Origin: Clostridiales bacterium
GTDB taxonomy: Bacteria; Bacillota; Clostridia; Christensenellales; Borkfalkiaceae
Length of the DNA stretch: 64,000 bases
NCBI GenBank assembly: GCA_015071005.1
Contig: SVIG01000006.1
Span: 56,336-120,335 of the forward strand
Reading direction: 5' to 3'
Part shown: one piece after another, positions 60,041 to 64,000 of the stretch
Layout: each line of letters opens with the position of its first letter
How positions within the stretch are numbered: position 1 is the first letter of the stretch
The notes under the pieces: model-generated
Database searches by the model: none
Told to the model about the DNA's origin: nothing
Seen by the model: the letters and a program-made list of their open reading frames with translations, nothing else
Translations under genes and position numbers: made by a program

Positions 60041-60499
60041 ATGGATAGGAAAAGAGAACGTATTATCAACTATCTGCTAATTTTTTTGACGATTGCATAC
60101 GGTTTTTTTGTTATTTTTTATGATCATTATCGTATAAACGCCTATATGGATGCGTTAGAGCAAAAGGAAGATAAGGCTGGGCTTGCTGTTGTTTCTATGG
60201 TCGTCTTTGCGCTGTTTAATATTTGTATTTTGGGCGGCAATTCAGTATTTCTTTCCATTCTTCTATTTGTTTTTACGCGTCGTTTGGTGAAAAACAACGG
60301 AAAGCCGAAAAGAAGTGCGTTGATCGCCGTGTTTGTATGTAAAATTATTGGTTTGGTTGTGACGATTTTTGGTGCGTGGATGTCTCTTTCGCATCCCTAC
60401 GTCGATTGGGTTATGAGGCTTGTTTATGTGTTTGTGCCAATAGCGTATTTTTGCGCGATGATGCATAGTGTAGTCTTTTTCAAAAAAATAATCGCATAA
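60041..60499 (+). CDS. small multi-pass membrane protein under T-box control
   Basis: I do not recognise this 152-residue protein. It has four hydrophobic segments (about 9-30, 45-80, 95-117 and 122-150), short polar loops and a basic start (MDRKRERI). It lies between the isoleucine T-box leader and ileS, so its expression should rise when isoleucyl-tRNA is uncharged. A role in isoleucine or precursor transport is possible but four short helices do not match a known transporter. The ATG follows AAGGAG. Confidence 0.72.
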   Translation: MDRKRERIINYLLIFLTIAYGFFVIFYDHYRINAYMDALEQKEDKAGLAVVSMVVFALFNICILGGNSVFLSILLFVFTRRLVKNNGKPKRSALIAVFVCKIIGLVVTIFGAWMSLSHPYVDWVMRLVYVFVPIAYFCAMMHSVVFFKKIIA

Positions 60500-60505
60500 T
60501 TTTTA

Positions 60506-60519
60506 CCGCAAATTTGCGG
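60506..60519. repeat. 14-bp perfect palindrome before ileS
   Basis: CCGCAAATTTGCGG lies between the membrane protein gene and ileS. It is not followed by a T run, so it is not a standard terminator. It may stabilise or mark a processing site of the ileS message. Confidence 0.4.
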
Positions 60520-60560
60520 ATTCTAAATTCATAAAACCTTACTTCAAGGAGAATCAATAT

Positions 60561-63500
60561 ATGTCTATGTATAAGAAAGTCGACACCTCTCTCAATTTTG
60601 TAGAAAGAGAAAAGGAAATCGTTGAATACTGGAACGAGAAAAAGGTATTCGAAAAGAGTATGAAAGCGACGGAAGGGAATGCAGAGTTTTCCTTCTACGA
60701 CGGTCCTCCCACGGCGAACGGTAAACCCCATATCGGGCATATTCTCACCCGTGTTATGAAGGACATCGTGCCTCGTTATAAGACGATGAAAGGCAATCAT
60801 GTTTTGAGAAAAGCGGGTTGGGATACCCATGGTTTGCCCGTAGAGCTCGAAGTTGAGAAAAAACTCGGTTTGGAAAGCAAGACGGGGATTGAAAGCTATG
60901 GTATCGAGCCCTTCATTATGCAATGTAAGCAGTCCGTTTGGCAGTATTCCAACGAGTGGAAAAAAATGTCCGATCGCGTTGGGTATTGGTGCGATATGGA
61001 CAATCCCTACGTCACCTATCACGACGATTATATCGAGTCCGAATGGTGGGCGCTTAAAGAAATCCATAAAAAAGGTTTGCTTTACAAAGGTCATAAGATT
61101 GTGCCTTATTGCCCCCGCTGTGGTACGGCGCTTTCTTCCCACGAAGTCGCGCAGGGCTATAAGGATGTAAAACAGCTCACGGCGTTCGTGAAATTCAAAG
61201 TGAAGAATGCGGAAAATACCTACATTCTCGCTTGGACGACTACTCCTTGGACGCTCCCGTCCAACGTCGCACTTTGTATGAACCCCGAATTCGACTACGT
61301 TATGGTCGAAATGGAAGAATCGGGCGAAAAATACATTTTGGCAGAAGGCTTGTTAAAGAGCGTACTTGGCGAAGAGGGGTACACCGTGCTTTCCACCAAG
61401 AAGGGTACGGAATACGAGTACACCGAATACGAAGCGCTCTATCCTTTCGGGAAAGAAAAGTTCAATTATAGAGAAAAATCCCATTACGTCACGTGTGATA
61501 ATTACGTCACCCTTTCCGACGGTACGGGCGTCGTACACATCGCGCCTGCGTTCGGTGAAGACGACTATAAAGTGGGGAAACGTTATAATTTGCCTGTCGT
61601 ACAGCTCATTACGGAAGAGGGGAAATTCCCCGAAGGTTGCGGCGAGTTTACGGGCGTTGGCGCGCAAGCGGCTGACCCTGCAATCGTAAAAGAGCTCAAA
61701 TCCCGCGGTTTGCTTTTGAAAACGATGGAGTTTATGCACAATTACCCCTTCTGTTGGCGCTGTGATACGCCGCTCATCTACTATGCAAGATCGAGCTGGT
61801 TTATCAAGGTGACGGCGATTAAAGATAGACTTATCGAAACGAACCGTTCGGTAAACTGGATGCCCGATACGATCAAAGAAGGCCGTATGGGGAACTTCCT
61901 TGAAAACGTCATCGATTGGGGCTTGTCCCGCGATAGATATTGGGGTACGCCCTTGCCCGTATGGGTTTGTGAAGATTGCGGCGAGATTGAAGTCATCGGT
62001 TCGCGCGAAGAACTCGTAGAAAAGTGCGGCGCGGCGAAGGATATCGAATTGCACCGCCCGTATTTGGACGAGCTTACCTGCAAGTGCGGTAAGTGTGGGG
62101 GCAAGATGTCCCGTACGCCCGAGGTTATAGACTGTTGGTTCGACTCTGGTTCAATGCCGTTCGCGCAGTACCATTACCCGTTTGAAAACAAGGATTTATT
62201 CGAGCAGACCTTCCCTGCGGATTTCATTTCCGAGGCGGTCGATCAAACGCGCGGTTGGTTCTATACCTTGCTCGTAATCTCCACGTTGCTTTTTGATAAA
62301 GCGCCGTTTAGAAACTGTATCGTGCTCGGTCACGTAAACGATAAGAACGGGATCAAGATGTCCAAGCATAAGGGGAACGTTGTTGATCCTTGGTCGGTGC
62401 TCGATAAACAGGGCGCTGATGCGGTACGCTGGTATTTCTACACGTCGTCCGCGCCTTGGTTGCCTTCAAGATTCTATCCCGAAGCGGTCAGCGAAGCGCA
62501 GAGAAAGTATATGGGTACTCTTTGGAATACCTACGCGTTCTTCTGCTTGTATGCAGACATCGACGGTTATAACCCTGCCGATTATGATTTGAAGACGTGC
62601 AAGCTGTCCTTGATGGATAAGTGGATTCTTTCCAAACTTAATACGCTGATCGACACGGTGGATAAACAGCTCGCCGTATATAATATTACAGATAGCGCGC
62701 GCGCGTTGCAAGACTTTGCGGATATCCTTTCGAATTGGTATGTTCGTCGTGGCCGTGATAGATATTGGGGCAGCGAAATGACGGAAGACAAGGCGGCGGC
62801 TTACACCACGCTTTGGTATGTGCTTGTCACGTTTGCGAAACTCACCGCACCTTATACGCCGTTTATTGCGGAACAAATGTATCTCAACCTTGTGCCCGCA
62901 TTCTTCAAGGATGCGCCCGAGTCGGTACACCTTTGCGATTTCCCCGTATGCGACAGCGCATACGTTGACGAAGCGCTCGAAAGGGGGATGGACGTGGTGC
63001 TCGACGTCGTAAATCTTGGCCGTGCGGCTCGTAATACGGGCAACGTGAAGAATCGTCAGCCCCTTTCCGAAATGTACGTTATCACGGCAAGATCGGGCGA
63101 GCTTAGCGACGGTTTGAAGGCGATCGTGCTCGACGAATTGAATATTAAGGAATACAAGTCGGCGGCGGATGCGACGGAATTCATTTCCTATAAACTTAAA
63201 CCGCAGCTTAAAACGCTTGGCCCTAAATACGGCAAGAAGCTCGGCGCGATTACGGTATTTTTGAGCAACTGCGACGCAACGAAGGTGGTGGAAGCGGTAC
63301 GCGGTGGCGGAGAATATGTTATGGACACCGACGCGGACGTTGTTTTGAAGGAAGAAGATTTGCAAATCTTCACCGAAAGCAAGGCAGGCTTCATTTCCGC
63401 AAGCGATAACGGCGTGACCGTTGCGCTCAATACAGCGCTTACCGAAGACTTGATTATGGAAGGTATCGAAAGAGAACTCGTTTCCAAAGTACAATCCATG

Positions 63501-63716
63501 AGAAAGGAGGCGGATTTCCAAATTACCGACCGTATCATTATATATTATATAGCGGAAGGGAAAGCGAAGACCGCTTTGGCAACGGGTGCGTTCAAGGACG
63601 ACGTTTTAGCGGTAGACGTATTGGAAGGTAGCGCGGAAGGCGGCTTTACCAAGACGGTGGACGTCAACGGCGAGAAGGTAACGCTCACGATTTTGAAAAA
63701 TTCGTCGAAAAATTAA
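60561..63716 (+). CDS. ileS: isoleucyl-tRNA synthetase (IleS2-like)
   Basis: The 1,051-residue class I synthetase has the HIGH motif in GPPTANGKPHIGHI near 50 and an editing domain in the middle. KMSKHKGNVVDPW (KMSKS loop) lies near 601 and an anticodon-binding C-terminal part follows. RKAGWDTHGLPVELEVEKKLG and the overall length are typical of the eukaryal-like IleS2 type, which tends to be less sensitive to mupirocin. It is controlled by the upstream T-box. The start has AAGGAG 11 bp upstream. Confidence 0.95.
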   Translation: MSMYKKVDTSLNFVEREKEIVEYWNEKKVFEKSMKATEGNAEFSFYDGPPTANGKPHIGHILTRVMKDIVPRYKTMKGNHVLRKAGWDTHGLPVELEVEKKLGLESKTGIESYGIEPFIMQCKQSVWQYSNEWKKMSDRVGYWCDMDNPYVTYHDDYIESEWWALKEIHKKGLLYKGHKIVPYCPRCGTALSSHEVAQGYKDVKQLTAFVKFKVKNAENTYILAWTTTPWTLPSNVALCMNPEFDYVMVEMEESGEKYILAEGLLKSVLGEEGYTVLSTKKGTEYEYTEYEALYPFGKEKFNYREKSHYVTCDNYVTLSDGTGVVHIAPAFGEDDYKVGKRYNLPVVQLITEEGKFPEGCGEFTGVGAQAADPAIVKELKSRGLLLKTMEFMHNYPFCWRCDTPLIYYARSSWFIKVTAIKDRLIETNRSVNWMPDTIKEGRMGNFLENVIDWGLSRDRYWGTPLPVWVCEDCGEIEVIGSREELVEKCGAAKDIELHRPYLDELTCKCGKCGGKMSRTPEVIDCWFDSGSMPFAQYHYPFENKDLFEQTFPADFISEAVDQTRGWFYTLLVISTLLFDKAPFRNCIVLGHVNDKNGIKMSKHKGNVVDPWSVLDKQGADAVRWYFYTSSAPWLPSRFYPEAVSEAQRKYMGTLWNTYAFFCLYADIDGYNPADYDLKTCKLSLMDKWILSKLNTLIDTVDKQLAVYNITDSARALQDFADILSNWYVRRGRDRYWGSEMTEDKAAAYTTLWYVLVTFAKLTAPYTPFIAEQMYLNLVPAFFKDAPESVHLCDFPVCDSAYVDEALERGMDVVLDVVNLGRAARNTGNVKNRQPLSEMYVITARSGELSDGLKAIVLDELNIKEYKSAADATEFISYKLKPQLKTLGPKYGKKLGAITVFLSNCDATKVVEAVRGGGEYVMDTDADVVLKEEDLQIFTESKAGFISASDNGVTVALNTALTEDLIMEGIERELVSKVQSMRKEADFQITDRIIIYYIAEGKAKTALATGAFKDDVLAVDVLEGSAEGGFTKTVDVNGEKVTLTILKNSSKN

Positions 63717-63754
63717 AAATTTTCAATTTTTTTCAAAAAAGTGGTAAAAAACTG

Positions 63755-63783
63755 TTGACATTATTTTTTAATGGTGGTAATAT
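63755..63783 (+). promoter_or_regulatory. strong promoter P1 near the right edge
   Basis: TTGACA at 63755-63760, a 17-bp spacer and TAATAT at 63778-63783, followed by ATACAAGCTAACGC. Confidence 0.75.
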
Positions 63784-63865
63784 ATACAAGCTAACGCTGA
63801 GTTGGGCATGAATTGTGGCGCGAGAAAACTTTTTGAAAAAAGTTAAAAAAAGTGCGAAAAAATGC

Positions 63866-63895
63866 TTGACAATGGAAAACGGTTTGTGGTATTAT
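63866..63895 (+). promoter_or_regulatory. strong promoter P2 near the right edge
   Basis: TTGACA at 63866-63871, an 18-bp spacer and TATTAT at 63890-63895, followed by ATACAAGCTGTCGCCGAG. P1 and P2 share the -10 flank and the start region. Such tandem strong promoters, with no coding frame in the remaining 105 bp, suggest the leader of an rRNA or other stable RNA operon beyond the window. Confidence 0.7.
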
Positions 63896-64000
63896 ATACA
63901 AGCTGTCGCCGAGAAAGCGGCAAGCCCGGGCTGAAGCTCGGAAAGAGAAGATTAAAAATGGAATAAGAAAGAAATGAGATTTTATTTGACAAACAAGCAA

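Noticed and set aside
1..64000. CRISPR arrays, insertion sequences, prophage, tRNA genes
   Set aside because: No regularly spaced repeats, transposase or integrase motifs, or tRNA cloverleaf sequences were seen. The dispersed short element is not regularly spaced.

Overview
The window looks like a chromosomal stretch of an uncultured, probably gut-associated, Gram-positive member of the Bacillota (Clostridia). The basis is the gene order dgt-dnaG-rpoD-trmK-nif3 and ispG-(polC)-rimP-nusA-rnpM-L7Ae-infB-rbfA-nrnA, a PolC-derived protein, a CdaA diadenylate cyclase, a T-box leader, many rho-independent terminators, and the absence of any outer-membrane gene. A GH29 fucosidase and a NahK-like sugar kinase suggest use of host-type glycans. 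A finer taxonomic placement is not possible by eye. No insertion sequence, prophage, CRISPR array, tRNA or rRNA gene was seen.

Layout. 1-3.0 kb: a glycosyltransferase/acyltransferase/membrane protein trio with a putative operator-bearing promoter region. 3.2-13.5 kb: a long co-directional run of replication, transcription, tRNA/rRNA methylation, cell wall and cofactor genes. 13.6-20.7 kb: aromatic amino acid entry genes, rarA, nrdR, ispG and, where polC is expected, a free-standing PolC-like exonuclease. 20.7-27.2 kb: the rimP-nusA-infB-rbfA-nrnA translation cluster with its own promoter and leader hairpin. 27.3-33.1 kb: a very large DUF4011/SF1 helicase-nuclease with its own promoter. 33.2-39.8 kb: a double-HTH regulator, comEC, holA, cdaA with a 34-residue CdaR stub, aspartokinase and an esterase. 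39.8-46 kb: mostly minus strand, with a polysaccharide deacetylase, smpB-rnr-secG, a tiny membrane protein, a sugar kinase and a nitrilase-like pseudoenzyme. 46-50 kb: an ArsR-controlled P1B metal ATPase, rdgB and a phosphodiesterase. 50-57.3 kb: accessory genes (CFI-box protein, decayed HTH gene, ASCH protein, mutarotase, Na/Pi transporter, fucosidase, DUF4097 protein), a likely 6S RNA and pdxK. 57.4-64 kb: archaeal-type aspS, a deacetylase with an HMA mini-protein, a T-box leader, a membrane protein, ileS and tandem strong promoters at the right edge.

The most unusual signals are four. First, a short dispersed sequence (core GTACGCGTTGA or CGTGTACG) recurs about a dozen times, nearly always just at or after gene 3' ends or inside protein linkers. 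Second, a PolC-derived exonuclease has no PHP or polymerase domain. Third, CdaR/YbbR is apparently reduced to its membrane anchor but is still coupled to cdaA. Fourth, the giant helicase has an altered Vsr-like nuclease core. All functional calls rest on motif recognition by eye; no database search was run.
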